Under the pieces are notes generated by a model. That model searched no databases. It worked only from the letters and a program-made list of their open reading frames with translations, and was not told the origin of the DNA. DNA of 64,000 bases from Wyeomyia smithii (lineage: Eukaryota; Arthropoda; Insecta; Diptera; Culicidae): assembly GCF_029784165.1 (NCBI RefSeq), contig NC_073694.1, forward strand, positions 75,163,411 to 75,227,410. The letters run 5' to 3'. Position numbers and translations under genes: made by a program. This document shows, piece after piece, positions 42,532 to 53,371 of the stretch. Position 1 is the first letter of the stretch. Each line of letters begins with the position of its first letter.

Positions 42532-44433
42532 CAGGGACTAGCAGCCAGACGTCAACCATTGGTAAATAGCGATCCCCGTAACGCATCCGAAGCCCTGAGT
42601 GGACCAAAAGCAAAATTCTGGAAGGACGCGATGGACGACGAGTATCTGTCTTTGATCAAGAACGATACATGGGACATTGTTGAACTGCCCGCGAACCGCA
42701 AGGCTATTGGTTGCAAGTGGATATTCAGAACAAAGGAGGGCGAGAAAGGGAACGTAGTGCGGCATAAGGCTCGATTGGTGGCTCAGGGATTCACGCAGAA
42801 TTTCGGAGTGGACTTTGATGAGGTGTTCGCACCTGTTGCCAAGCAAGTGACTCTCCGGACGCTTCTTACCATTGCAAATCGACGTAATATGTTGGTAAAG
42901 CACATGAATGTTAAAACGGCGTATCTTCATGGAAAGCTGGAAGAAACCATCTACATCAGCAGCCAGAAGGTTACACCATGGGAGGTCCAAACGCAGTCTG
43001 CATGCTGAAGAAAAGTTTATATGGACTTAAACAATCCGCACGTGTGTGGAATCAAAGCATCGATGCAGTTTTCAGGAAAATGGGATTCAAGCCTTCGTCA
43101 GCGGATTCATGTCTTTATATAAAAAAGAAGGGCAATACGTTTACCTTCATCCTGATATACGTCGACGACATGCTTATAGTAAGTCAGACTGAGGAGGAGT
43201 ACAACACAGTATACCAAGCACTGCAACAAGCCTTTACCGTAACTGCAGTTGGTGACGCAAAGCATTTCCTGGGTATCGAGATCGAGAGGGATGGCAACGG
43301 TTTTCAGCTGAACCAGAAACAGTACATTCTGAAGCATGCGGGACGATTTGGTCTGGAAAACGCTAAGCCATCAAGAATACCGTTGGACCCTGCGTACCTA
43401 CAGCAGAAGGAGGAGAACGAGACACATTTGCCAAACAATGCTCGGTATCTGAGTCTCATCGGCGGTCTGCTGTACATTGCAGTTCAAACCCGGCCGGACA
43501 TAGCAGCAAGCGTATCAATCTTGGCCCAAAATTCAAGCTGCCCAACACAGCTGGACTCGCAAGAAGCCAAGAGGGTACTAACACATACATAAGACATACG
43601 TAACACTGGCGTTTTTTTCTGGTACACGTTGCCCCATAGTACTCCGTACCTCGCCCTGTCAAACTGCTCGATAAATAATGAACAAAATGAATTTTCTTTT
43701 TCTCGGCATTATCGAGCCCCAAAGAAAATCCCATAAGGAACTGTCAAAAAGTTATTTACAAAATCAATGCAATGTTACGTATTTGTCGAGTAGGAACGAG
43801 ACAAGTGCAGGGCTGCGCAAGTACACTGCCTTTAAAAACAACTCAAACAGAGGTTTTTTACAGAGGTTGGTACTTTCGAGTAGTTCATTTTGTACCAACT
43901 TATTTGGAAGATCTCTTCCTGAGTGTTACGTATGTCTTATGTATGTGGTACTAAGGTACTTGAAATCTACATACGATCATAAACTACACCTCGGATATAC
44001 TGCTGCTGGCCTGGAAATGTTTGCAGATGCTGACTGGGCAGGTGACCATCGAAATCGGAAGTCCAATTCCGGTTTCTTCATTCGACTTTGAGGTGGCGTA
44101 ATCAGTTGGGCTTCCCGCAAACAGAGTTGTGTTGCATTATCGTCAACAGAAGCCGAGTTCGTGGCATTAACTGAAGCGTGTCAGGAATTAAGCTGGATGC
44201 GAAAGTTGCTGATCGATATGGGTAAAGATGTGTTCAAACCAGCTACTACCTACGAAGACAATCAAAGCTGCATTCGTTTAGTAGAAAGCGACAGAATTGA
44301 AAAGCGATCCAAGCATATCGAAACTAAATATTTTTACGTACGTGACCTTCAACAGAAGCAGCAGATTATTTTGAAATACTGCCCCACCGAGCTCTTGCTT
44401 GCAGATATTCTCACAAACAACACATACGATTAA
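42532..44433 (+). pseudogene. Copia reverse transcriptase and RNase H, interrupted
   Basis: The frame after the TAG encodes the RT start (DDEYLSLIKNDTWDIVELP, CKWIFRTKEG, ARLVAQGFTQ) to 43008. A 1-base frameshift near 42960 moves it to 42978-43592 (SLYGLKQSARVWNQ and the catalytic YVDDMLIV at about 43160). There it is split by a MITE (43581-43948). It resumes YLKSTYDHKLHLGYTAAGLE and the RNase H part with ADADWAGD, a TGA after FFIRL (about 44089), then STEAEFVALTEACQELSW and KHIETKYFYVRD. Lacking these breaks it would be a normal copia RT-RNase H. Not functional. Confidence 0.85.
43581..43948. mobile_element. CCACATACATAAG MITE inserted in copia pol, TACTA duplication
   Basis: ACACATACATAAGACATACG at left and CGTATGTCTTATGTATGTGG at right, flanked by TACTA (43576-43580 and 43949-43953). 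Removing it and one TACTA rejoins the copia frame (codons for RVL then RYLKSTYD). The body matches 38981-39340 closely, so it inserted recently. Confidence 0.9.
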
Positions 44434-44484
44434 AAACGTTACGTGAGAAAATAGGAGTACTATAAGATTTTTGTCGAGGAGGAG

Positions 44485-44635
44485 TGTTAATATGTTGCGA
44501 CAATACAATCACAGTAGGTGTCGATGTTAAGCAAATATCGTAGTAGCCATAAGTAACTGTTAGTTAAATAAAATTTTCATTATTGTTCCAGCTGCCAACC
44601 GGAGTAGTTTGTTCTACGACTCTAACTAGTTAACA
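44485..44635 (+). repeat. Copia 3' LTR
   Basis: Matches the 5' LTR with a few substitutions and short indels (for example TGTCGATG against TGTCGTTG), preceded by the polypurine tract. The small divergence indicates a fairly young insertion. Confidence 0.88.
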
Positions 44636-44638
44636 AGA

Positions 44639-45134
44639 GTCTCGTTTCTACCCGAAAAATGAGACATTGATTTTGTAAATAACTTTTTGAAAGTTCCTTA
44701 TGGGATTTTCTTTGGAGCTCGAAAAGCCGAGTAAAAGTAAATTCATTTTGTTCATCATTTGTCAAACAGTTGGACAGGACGAGGTACGGAGAACTATGGG
44801 GCAACGTGTACCAGAAAAAAACACCAGTGTTACGTATGTCTTATGTATGTGGTACCACCCTCTTTATAAAATCACTGTTTGAGTTGTTTTTGAAGGCAGT
44901 GTATCTGTGCAGCCCTACATTTGTCTCGTTCCCACTCGAAAAATGCTGCATCAATTTTGTAAATAACTTTTTGACGGTTCCTTATGGGTTTTTCTTTGGG
45001 GCTCGTTATGCCGAGAAAAAGAAATTAATTTTGTTCATTATTTGTCGAGCAGTTTGGACAGGACGAGGTACGGAGTACTATGGGGCAACGTGTACCAGAA
45101 AAACGCCAGTGTTACGTATGTCTTATGTATGTGG
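44639..45134. mobile_element. CCACATACATAAG MITE, remainder of split copy plus a second partial copy
   Basis: 44639-44852 is the second half of the copy begun at 39490 and ends ATGTATGTGG. 44853-45134 (starting TACCACCCTCTTTATAAAAT) is another body in the same orientation without its own outer left end, finishing with GTCTTATGTATGTGG. Together with 39490-39795 this is a head-to-tail MITE array. Confidence 0.75.
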
Positions 45135-45205
45135 TGTTACCTTTCTTGTTCGTTTGGCTCGGATTTTGACATGTTCGTTTGGCTCACAACACTCTCTTCG
45201 TATAT

Positions 45206-45566
45206 CCACATACATAAGACATACGTAACACTCAGGAAGAAATCTTCCAAATAAGTTGGTACAAAATGAACTACTCGAAAGTACCAACCTCTGTAAAAAA
45301 ACCTCTGTTTGAATTGTTTTTAAAGGCAGTGTACTTGCGCAGCCCTGCATTTGTCTCGTTCCTACTCGAAAATTCTGCATTGATTTTGTAAATAACTTTT
45401 TGACAGTTCCTTATGGGATTTTCTTTGGGGCTCGATAAGGCCGAGAAAAAGAAAATTCATTTTGTTCATTATTTATCCAGCAGTTTGACAGGGCGAGGTA
45501 CGAAGTACTATGGGGCAACGTGTACCAGAAAAAAACGCCAGTGTTACGTATGTCTTATGTATGTGG
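45206..45566. mobile_element. CCACATACATAAG MITE, complete copy with TATAT duplication
   Basis: Perfect ends CCACATACATAAGACATACG and its inverse, flanked by TATAT (45201-45205, 45567-45571). Its target is another repeat: the sequence on both sides (CTTTCTTGTTCGTTTGGCTC left, CTCCCTCTGAGTATTGCT right) is contiguous, inverted, at 58505-58615, which independently shows the insertion point. Confidence 0.9.
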
Positions 45567-45663
45567 TATATCACTCCCTCTGAGTATTGCTAGTGATTAT
45601 CAATGCTTTGTAGAAAAGTGAAAACAGGAATGCCAGAATATGTTTTATGTATCTTCACACTCC

Positions 45664-45967
45664 ACACACAAAGAAAATATTACCAAGTGAATACGTAAAA
45701 ACAACATAAATTTACGTGAACCTGAAAGTTTCCACTAGTTTAGGTAAATAATACGCATAAAAAATGCGAATACTTAATTTTGGGTGAAAATTTGTATGGA
45801 GTTTTTGATATTGATATTGATGATTCAAGGTATCCAATTTTACCTATATGATGACTTCAATACAGGTACTAGAAACTAAGTAGATCACTTTTACCTAAAA
45901 GTACCCGCACAGAAGTGCTGATTTACGTCAAAAATACGCATACTTGGGTATTTTTATTTTTCTGTGC
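45664..45967. mobile_element. About 300-bp repeat with CACAAAGAAAATA-type ends
   Basis: Left CACACAAAGAAAATATTACC and right GGGTATTTTTATTTTTCTGTG are partial inverses; the interior is shared inverted with 31448-31619. Non-coding. Confidence 0.5.
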
Positions 45968-45985
45968 ACGAGAAAAATATAGTCG

Positions 45986-46197
45986 CCACATACATAAGGC
46001 ATACGTAACGCTGGCGTTTTTTTCTGGTACACGTTGCCCCATAGTACTCCATACCCCGTCCTGTCCAACTGCTCGACAAATAATGAACGAAATGAATTAT
46101 CTTTCTCGGCTCTATCGAGCCCCAAAGAAAATCCCATAAGGAATTGTCAAAAAGTACTTTACAAAATCAATGCAGCATTTTTCGAGTTGGAACTGTG
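45986..46197. mobile_element. CCACATACATAAG MITE, truncated copy
   Basis: Begins CCACATACATAAGGCATACG and carries the first half of the body to CAGCATTTTTCGAGTTGGAAC, where it stops. A short (AAT)n run follows at 46215-46250. Confidence 0.75.
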
Positions 46198-46398
46198 GTG
46201 CTGACATGTAGTGTATAAATAATAATAATAATAATAAATAAAATAAATAATCGTACATTAATTTGTTTAGTTTACCTAGTCTAGAACCAAAAATTGAACC
46301 TCCCTACAAATATCTTCATTGCCTTAGAGCAATAAACAACCAGCAGCATACACGCAGATGCGGGAATGGCAGAACTCGAAAAAAATGTATAGTTGTAT

Positions 46399-46762
46399 CA
46401 CATACTTAGACATACGTAACACTGGCGATTTTTTTTTGGTACTCTTTGCCCCACATCACCCGGTACTAATACCAGTATGAACTGCTCGACGAAAATGAAC
46501 GGAATGAATTCTCTTCATAGCGGCTCTACTCGAGCCCTCAACAAAATCCCTTACGAAACTGTCAAAAAGTTGTTTACAAAATCAATGCTGCATTTTTCGA
46601 GTGGGAACGAGACAAATGCAGGGCTGCGCAGGTACACAACCTCCATAAACTACTCAAACAGAAGTTTTTTTTAACGGAGGTTGGTACTTTCGAGTAGTTA
46701 ATTTTGTACCAACTTCTTTAGAAGATTTCTTCCTGAGTGTTACGTATGTCTTATGTATGTGG
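46399..46762. mobile_element. CCACATACATAAG MITE, divergent subfamily copy
   Basis: Starts CACATACTTAGACATACG and ends CGTATGTCTTATGTATGTGG. The body has GGTACTCTTTGCCCCACATC and CTCGAGCCCTCAACAAAATC instead of the main-family variants; it resembles the 30655-30920 relic. The flanks do not give a matching 5-bp duplication. Confidence 0.7.
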
Positions 46763-48942
46763 TAAAACTATGCACAACTACAGCAACTTTCAAGGTTTTT
46801 TATGTTATTTTTTTCGGGATTTTTTCGCAGAGCGTGAAGGAATATGAAAAAAAAAACGCCAACTTAAGCAAATGGCATTTGGCGCAACCCTACAAATTTC
46901 GCAATTTCGAGCAGTTGCGTAAAATTGGAAAAAACATATGGCATCTCTGAATCCCGATACAATCGATACAATCAATTCGCGACTATGAAGTTAAAAGCGA
47001 TTTAAAAGCTGTTCGCACCTATAGGCGAACTTGGTATGCGATTGTCAAAATGTGGGTGGTGAGAAAAGTAAAAATATTTCCTTCCTTCTTTTTCTTATGT
47101 GAAAACCAAACAAATATCAGCAGTTTCGTAGTCCCGATTACAATTCTGATTCAATCTAGTTTGCAATGGTGTTAAAATATGTAATAATAATAATGGTTTA
47201 GTGAAAAAGTGCAAATGGCAATAAAAATAGGTAAGCTCATTTTCTGTTTTTCAATGCGGCTTATGTTTATGTAGTAGACGAAATGATTTCTATAAATTTC
47301 GAAGATCGTTTTTCGAAATTGCAAGCGTTTACAAATACTTAATCTGCTAAATAAATATCGATGCTGTTAATATTAAATGTTATAAGCTTTAGAATGTTAA
47401 GATGAAAAAAATTTTGTAACAGAAGCAATAAAAGAAATGTTAGAATTTAATTAAACCACGTTTTGAATGGTCTGTATGTAGGAAACTGTTCTGGGAGTGA
47501 CTCCTAGAAGAATTACAACTAGTTCTTCAATTTTTACTTTATAGTCTTTAAAAAATTCTAGTTTTGAAGAAAAAGGGTGATCGAAAAACCTAGAATATCA
47601 GCGAATGTATTTTGCAATCAGATAATATCCGGGAAAATTGAAAAACAAGGAAACAGCGAGACGCGATTCTTTTTTGAACGGCTGTTTAGCGCTAGAACGG
47701 ATTTTTCCCAGCATGAAAGGCCAATGCGAGACGGGTTTCATATCCGATCAAATACATTTTTACGAGGATATCATGGGAAGTTAATGTACCTATCTAATAT
47801 TTCGAGGAATTTAAATTCGGAAAATTTTCCGACCTCTACCTCTTTTTACTTTACGTGCATAAAGCGGTGTAAAATACCGTAAAAATTGACCGAATATCTG
47901 TACCTTAGCCTTTTCTCACAAGACATCATCTATCCCGATTTAAATACTCTCTATCGGAGCTTCTTTCCACTTTAGCTAGGAGTTCAAAAGTTAATGCAGT
48001 TAGATTGTCTTATTTGAGTAGAGTGGCATGCTGTGCAAAATGTAACGAAAATACGTCCTCTACATATGCCTATAATTTTAACATAGAACAATGGAGTGCG
48101 AGAAAAACAAGAATATAATTTCACTACCACTGAACGAATTTTGAAATCCAATGTCTTGATCGTTAGGTGCAGTTCGCCACAATTTGAGGTGTATCTGCAA
48201 CAGGGACGTAGTGGAAGGTAGCAGTATCTAACTGATCACGAGCTGATTTTTTGTTGATGTTATATACATGAGCATACACACAGCAGGAAAAAAACAATAA
48301 TAATATAATCAGTTAACAAAATGCTCAACAATATTTTGATTTCCAAATGTCGATAGATAGTAGTTTAGTATGTTCTCCGAACAGTTTGGAAAATCCGGAA
48401 TAAAATTTAATCCGAACACCACTCCTGAAAATCCGGATCATCCGGAAAAAATCCGTACGGTTGGTATACTTATATATATACACTAGCGGACCCGGCAAAC
48501 TTCCTGCCGCTTTTGTTTTATTTAATTCATTTCAAACATTCTAAATTGATTTCACAGATTAACCTTGCGGTTTATTAACAGTTTGCAACTGTCCGAAGAA
48601 TCGGATATTGGATATGCTGAAACAAATCGTTTGAAATAATTGGTTTCATCGAAATCACAACATCCTCGTCATAAGATTTGTCTTAAAGTATCGTTTCTTG
48701 TAATACATTGGTTTTTAGAAGCTTTACGTCAAACTTGTCTTATTACATAATTTTGGTGGACAGTTGGCTACTTCTTCGTGATTATTTTTATATTCTACTG
48801 GTTTATTCATACAATATGTTGATATCTACGAATTTCGTTTTGAAAGATAAAATTAATATCGCCGACATAGTTGTGTTTCACCGTGTGGATCGCAAATACA
48901 CATTTAGGCGGCAGAAAACTGGTACTTCTCCACTGCCAATCG
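46763..48942. other. Long gene-poor stretch
   Basis: No supported gene over 2.2 kb. ORFs 46753-46950 and 47577-47882 have no recognisable domain. CAGCAGTTTCGTAGTCCCGA at about 47118 is the variant of the motif upstream of NDUFAF6. At 48481-48510 ACTAGCGGACCCGGCAAACT looks like the end of a dispersed repeat. Confidence 0.4.
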
Positions 48943-49134
48943 CAGGCCCGGATTTGAGGGGGGGCAAAAGGGGCAAATGCCCCGGGCATCCCGATTCGAG
49001 GGGCCCCCCTAGTCCTTAGGCGACCTTTTTTTTTTGCTCGCCACCTTTCAGAACGTTACCTCTAAATGTTTTTTGAAAAGAGGGCCTCACAAACAATTTT
49101 GCCCCGGCCCCCCCACCGTCTAAATCCGGCCCTA
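48943..49134. mobile_element. 192-bp hAT MITE with GCCAATCG 8-bp duplication
   Basis: CAGGCCCGGATTTGAGGGGG at left, CTAAATCCGGCCCTA at right, flanked by GCCAATCG (48935-48942, 49135-49142). Same family as the BTBD9-intron copy at 37179-37300, with an extra G/C-rich centre (GGGGCAAATGCCCCGGGCAT). Confidence 0.85.
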
Positions 49135-50239
49135 GCCAATCGCTAACAATTTTTTCGAGAAAATTTCTGTAGTCGGATGTTGAAACAGTGAAATCAAATT
49201 GCTCAAATAATCACATTTCTCTGACAATTAAATTATTTATACAAAGGGGGAATGCCATCTTTAAAGGCTATTTTAAGGAATTTTTTTCTGGTTTCTCTGT
49301 ATCAAAAGCAAACAATACCTAGTATCGATTCCTGCTGTTTATAAGTGTATATTTATTGATCAGAAAGAGTTCTTTACAAAGTTTGGCGTAGAACTACAAA
49401 GGGCTGTTTATTACTCAAACCATTAATTCAAAACAAACTTCTGTTTTTAATTATTTGAATTATAGTTCTAACACTAAAAATATTGTCGCCCAAGTAGAAA
49501 GTCGAATTTTTCGACTAGCGACATTCGATTTTTCTCTCATACCGTACATTATACTTAACGTCAGAAGAAATGCGCTGTATAGCAAATCAGATGCGCTATA
49601 CAGCGCACTACTTCCGACGTCTCTCTGAAAATGATATTGTGGTCCTGAAAAGATTAAAAATGGCGTCCTGGGTAATATTAGGCTTCTGTGCATCATGCTG
49701 ATTATGGAAATACCCGTATTAAAGGATTAGATGACATGTGGAGTGATTCCTGGCCTCTGGACATCATTCTGGTTCCGGAAATTTTCATACTGGGTGGCAT
49801 CCAGAAACCGGAAGTCGCCACGGAAAATAAACAGAATTTAAAACATACTAAGTGCCCACCAAAAAGCACAAACTTGTACACGATCATCACAGATTCTGCT
49901 TAAAGTTGGGGGAGGAATTATTCATCAATTTTGGTGTCGGTCGGACCCCCCACCCCCCCTCTCTGTGGGGTTTGTTACAAGATAACACATTATTTTGTCA
50001 AAACTACTTTTTTCTATTTCCTACCATTTATAGACGTAAGACATCCGCAAAATATTGATATGTGATTTTTGAAGAAATAAAGCAACGAATTCAGGAAAAA
50101 TATTGTTTCTGACCGAAAGTGTTTCCAGATAGATTATTTTTGTATCTAAAACTAAATTTGCATTTTTCGGTAAATGTAGCCAATTTTATCTTCAATTTGA
50201 TTCATTATTACTGATATTGATAGTGTAGTAGAAATATTC
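49135..50239. other. Gene-poor stretch with one inverted unit of the 61-63 kb repeat
   Basis: 49650-49835 contains CCAGAAACCGGAAGTCGCCA and CATAATCAGCATG-like flanks, the inverse of one unit of 61430-63030. A palindrome TAGCAAATCAGATGCGCTATACAGCGCA lies near 49580-49610. No gene seen. Confidence 0.4.
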
Positions 50240-52400
50240 TTGAACACACTGAAACAGCAAATTAGCAATTTTGTTCCATTGTTTTACCCATGTCCTAAAC
50301 TTGTATCGTCCAATCGACGACCTCGAGAGTTAAAACAACAAAGAGCTGTTGCACTCCGTAACTACGTTAGACGACGAAACGCAATGACTATGCCATCACC
50401 ACTTCAAGCAAACAGTATAAACTTAACCATTTCTCTACTCTCAACTCTAACCGTTTTTTCTGCTCTCAACACGTATACGCACTCAATCACAGTTCAAACG
50501 ATCAATTTGTAAACAGTAAGCAGGAAGAAAGTGGGCTCCCCAACAGGATGTTTCTTGGACATGACAGAGCGAAATCACTTGATGGTATTGGCTCTTTATT
50601 TAGGAAACATTTCTCGAGCGTATTTAGTTCGACTTCTTCAAATACGTCTCAAATATAGAGCTGCCTTCGCAACGTGCCTCACAACGTAGTCAATCTAAGT
50701 AAGTTTAGTTTTTCTAATGAAGATGTTCCTAAAGCCACAGAAAAACTGAAAGCTTCTGCTCCGCTGGGCCTGACGGCATTCCAGCCATTATTTTGAAAAG
50801 ATGTGCAATCGTGCTAAGTGCAGAGCTCCGAAATCTCACATTCAATGCTTGGAATACACCTGAAATGAAACTAACTGTGCACTCACTCTCACCCTTTACA
50901 GTGATACTGAATTGAATCTAGTTACCCTTACCCCAAATTTAACGTTTTACTGATTCGGCTGGTGTTACTTTTTGTCATGCTTTGCCATTCATTCGTACGA
51001 GAAAGTAATGCGTGATATCAAACTTATAGCGCCTATTTAGTTTCGTCAGGCTACAACAAGCATTGGGCGCTGTACAGAATGAAGCATGATTCTTTAAATT
51101 AGTGTTGATATAGAACCATTTTACCCGAAACCAATGGCTAATAGTTATTTAAGCACCAGGAATTGGAAAATAGCCATCAACCCAGCGAATTGATAGAATT
51201 TTGAACAGAGCCTTCAGTCAATCAAGCGCAAAGTAGTTGATATTTGAACGAACGAGAGATTCACACCGCTATCGGCACGGTAAAAAGTTTTTGTCAGAGC
51301 ATGCTGTATGAGAGATAGAATAGAATGAAATAGGTTAGACTATTGTACTCTGAATGCTCTTATTATTCGCTTTCACACAGTTCTGTCACTTTTTTCGAAC
51401 TCTGCCTAAGTGTTCCCCTAAGAATGAGTTTTAACAAATCGCTATTGTTTCCTGATTGTTGGAAGAAGTCGGCTCTGTTTCCAGTCTAGAGAGTGTCGTT
51501 TATAAAAGATCCAGGTGTTTATATGATGTATACATAACGTTAAAATCAACTGACTACAAGGCCAAGACATGACTACTGAAAGGTGAAACAATTTTTTCAG
51601 TATCCATGGGGACGACTGTACGGTGCTGCCACCCGCAAAATGATAATAATGTGTACGAATGTTTAGTTTTTAAACATGAAACTTTTTGGAAGAATCAAGA
51701 ATTATCGGCGCATCATTAAAAATTAAGCGTACCATCAGAACTTCCTGATAACCGCTATGAGCACGTTCTACAGCCAAGTTTTCCACTCTTGCCGAGGTTA
51801 ATAGAGCAAAAATCGGGTGCCCCGGTAAACCTGACCATATGAACAATGGTTCTGAAACCTGGCTTGCGACATATCAAACTTCAAGTTTTGGTAGAATGGG
51901 ACCTAAAAATAAATATAACCCCTCAATATAAACCCCCACTCTGACAGTCAATTTCAAATTTTTCTTTCGTACTTTGAAGTGCAAAAAATATGGCAATAGC
52001 ATTAAGTGCAACAAATGACAATATCATTGATCTGCATGTTATCTTAAGCGTCGAGCTGACCATACTGCTACACCTTTTTTATCTACAATCTTGAACAGCT
52101 CAACGATCGATGACGGACTATGCACGATAAATCGATTTTGCTCATAATGACAATTTTATGAGAATTCAAGGCATCAGATGGCAGCAAAAAACCGTCGGAA
52201 ATCGGTCGTGTTCAAAATGTATGAAAAATATGGAAGTTAGGTATCTTGTTCCAGTTATCTTTGTTGACTCATAACTAATCCTTCAAGCACCACTATTCTC
52301 ATATCATTGCCCAAGCAAACAAAAACTTCGGCTTCATGATGAGAATCGCCAAGGAGTTTACTGATCCGTTTTGTCTGTTATCGCTATACATACATACGTC
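50240..52400 (+). pseudogene. Shattered non-LTR (Jockey-like) retrotransposon reverse transcriptase
   Basis: Recognisable pieces are in order on the plus strand: RELKQQRAVALRNYVRRRNA (50310-50390), FLGHDRAKSLDGIGSLFRKH (about 50550-50610), a GPDGIPAIILKRC block (about 50768-50810, the conserved RT GPDGI motif), SLLFPDCWKKSALFPV (about 51440-51490) and ANKNFGFMMRIAKEFTDPFC (about 52317-52375, the conserved end of the RT thumb). Frames change and stops intervene throughout, and the catalytic YxDD box is not found. It is an old remnant. The clade call rests on motif resemblance only. Confidence 0.6.
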
Positions 52401-53371
52401 TCACTAGTTTGCTCTGTTTTGGTAACACCTGTTGTTATATTGAGTTTAGAAAATGTTCATGTTTATTCAAAAGGTGGTGAGGTACGCGCATTTGAACGCG
52501 GAACCGCTGAAATAACGCACGTAACAGCAAGAAAAACATTAGCAAATACGTTGTCTCTTGTCAGTTTGATGTCCATTCCAATCATCGCCAATAACAACTC
52601 TTATATATTTGAACAGGCTCAATTTTTTTAAAATCATTTTCTAGCTCATAAGCTGATATTGTTGGTTTGATATACAATGCAATCAATATCAGAGTTAATT
52701 TAACAACTTTGATACCAGTAACCTGTGTTAAATATGATATACAATAAAAATCACGAATTTTTGCTTCATGGTATCATGATATGTTGTACTCTGGCTCGTA
52801 AACAGCCAACATTTTCATTTGATTTCGCATCCTTAGTGTGCGTCGTAGGAGGTTTTCGCTCGTGAATGTATAACAACCGTCTATCACACAAAAAAAGATG
52901 GTCAATTGACACGCTGTCATTCGTTTGGCGATTTTATTTTGGCCTATTTCTGTCTACTTCGTTTGGCGATTTTATTTTGGCCTATTTCTGTCTACTTCGT
53001 TCTATTTACGTTGATAAATATTATTGCAATGATACAATATATTACACAGTGCAACAAAAATTGACTTTTTTCTGCCTGGGTTTTTATAGATAATTTTTTT
53101 GTGTATTTTGATGCAAAACCAAATTTTCCTGAGTTCGAACATATTTCAACTTAAGGGGCAATTAATGGCGCCATTTTGAATATTTGAGAAAATTGAAAAA
53201 TCGGAAATTTTCGATGTTTTTTCGACGCCGTTTTGTTTGTAAACCAGATATCAAAATTCTCTAGTTTGTCCACATATTAGCATCTTCTTACCCATCTTTT
53301 GAAAAAAAGAAAAAGCTCAAAACGGTGATTCTACGAAAACGGTTTTGGCATGGTTTTAGTATATTTCACAA
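52401..53371. other. Gene-poor stretch with a 38-bp tandem duplication
   Basis: TCGTTTGGCGATTTTATTTT followed by GGCCTATTTCTGTCTACT occurs twice back to back (about 52920-52997). Otherwise AT-rich, with no gene or clear repeat end. Confidence 0.55.

Larger units (their letters stand above)
39796..44635 (+). mobile_element. Ty1/copia LTR retrotransposon, 4.8 kb, nearly complete
   Basis: The 5' LTR is 39796-39945 and the 3' LTR 44485-44635 (about 150 bp, TGTT...AACA, a handful of differences). A purine tract GAGGAGGAG precedes the 3' LTR. The order gag, protease, integrase, RT, RNase H is copia type. GTCTC lies at both flanks (39791-39795, 44639-44643), consistent with a 5-bp target duplication with 3 nt of uncertainty at the 3' edge. 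It is inserted in a MITE and carries a MITE. Decay: one in-frame TAG, one frameshift, one stop in RNase H. Confidence 0.9.

Noticed and set aside
43678..45380. Several ORFs of 60-150 codons containing VLRMSYVCG or CYVCLMYV phrases
   Set aside because: These phrases are translations of the MITE end (GTGTTACGTATGTCTTATGT) in various frames, not proteins.
52371..52631. 86-codon ORF after the non-LTR relic
   Set aside because: Partly Val/Leu-rich, but it begins at the decayed end of the retrotransposon and shows no family match.
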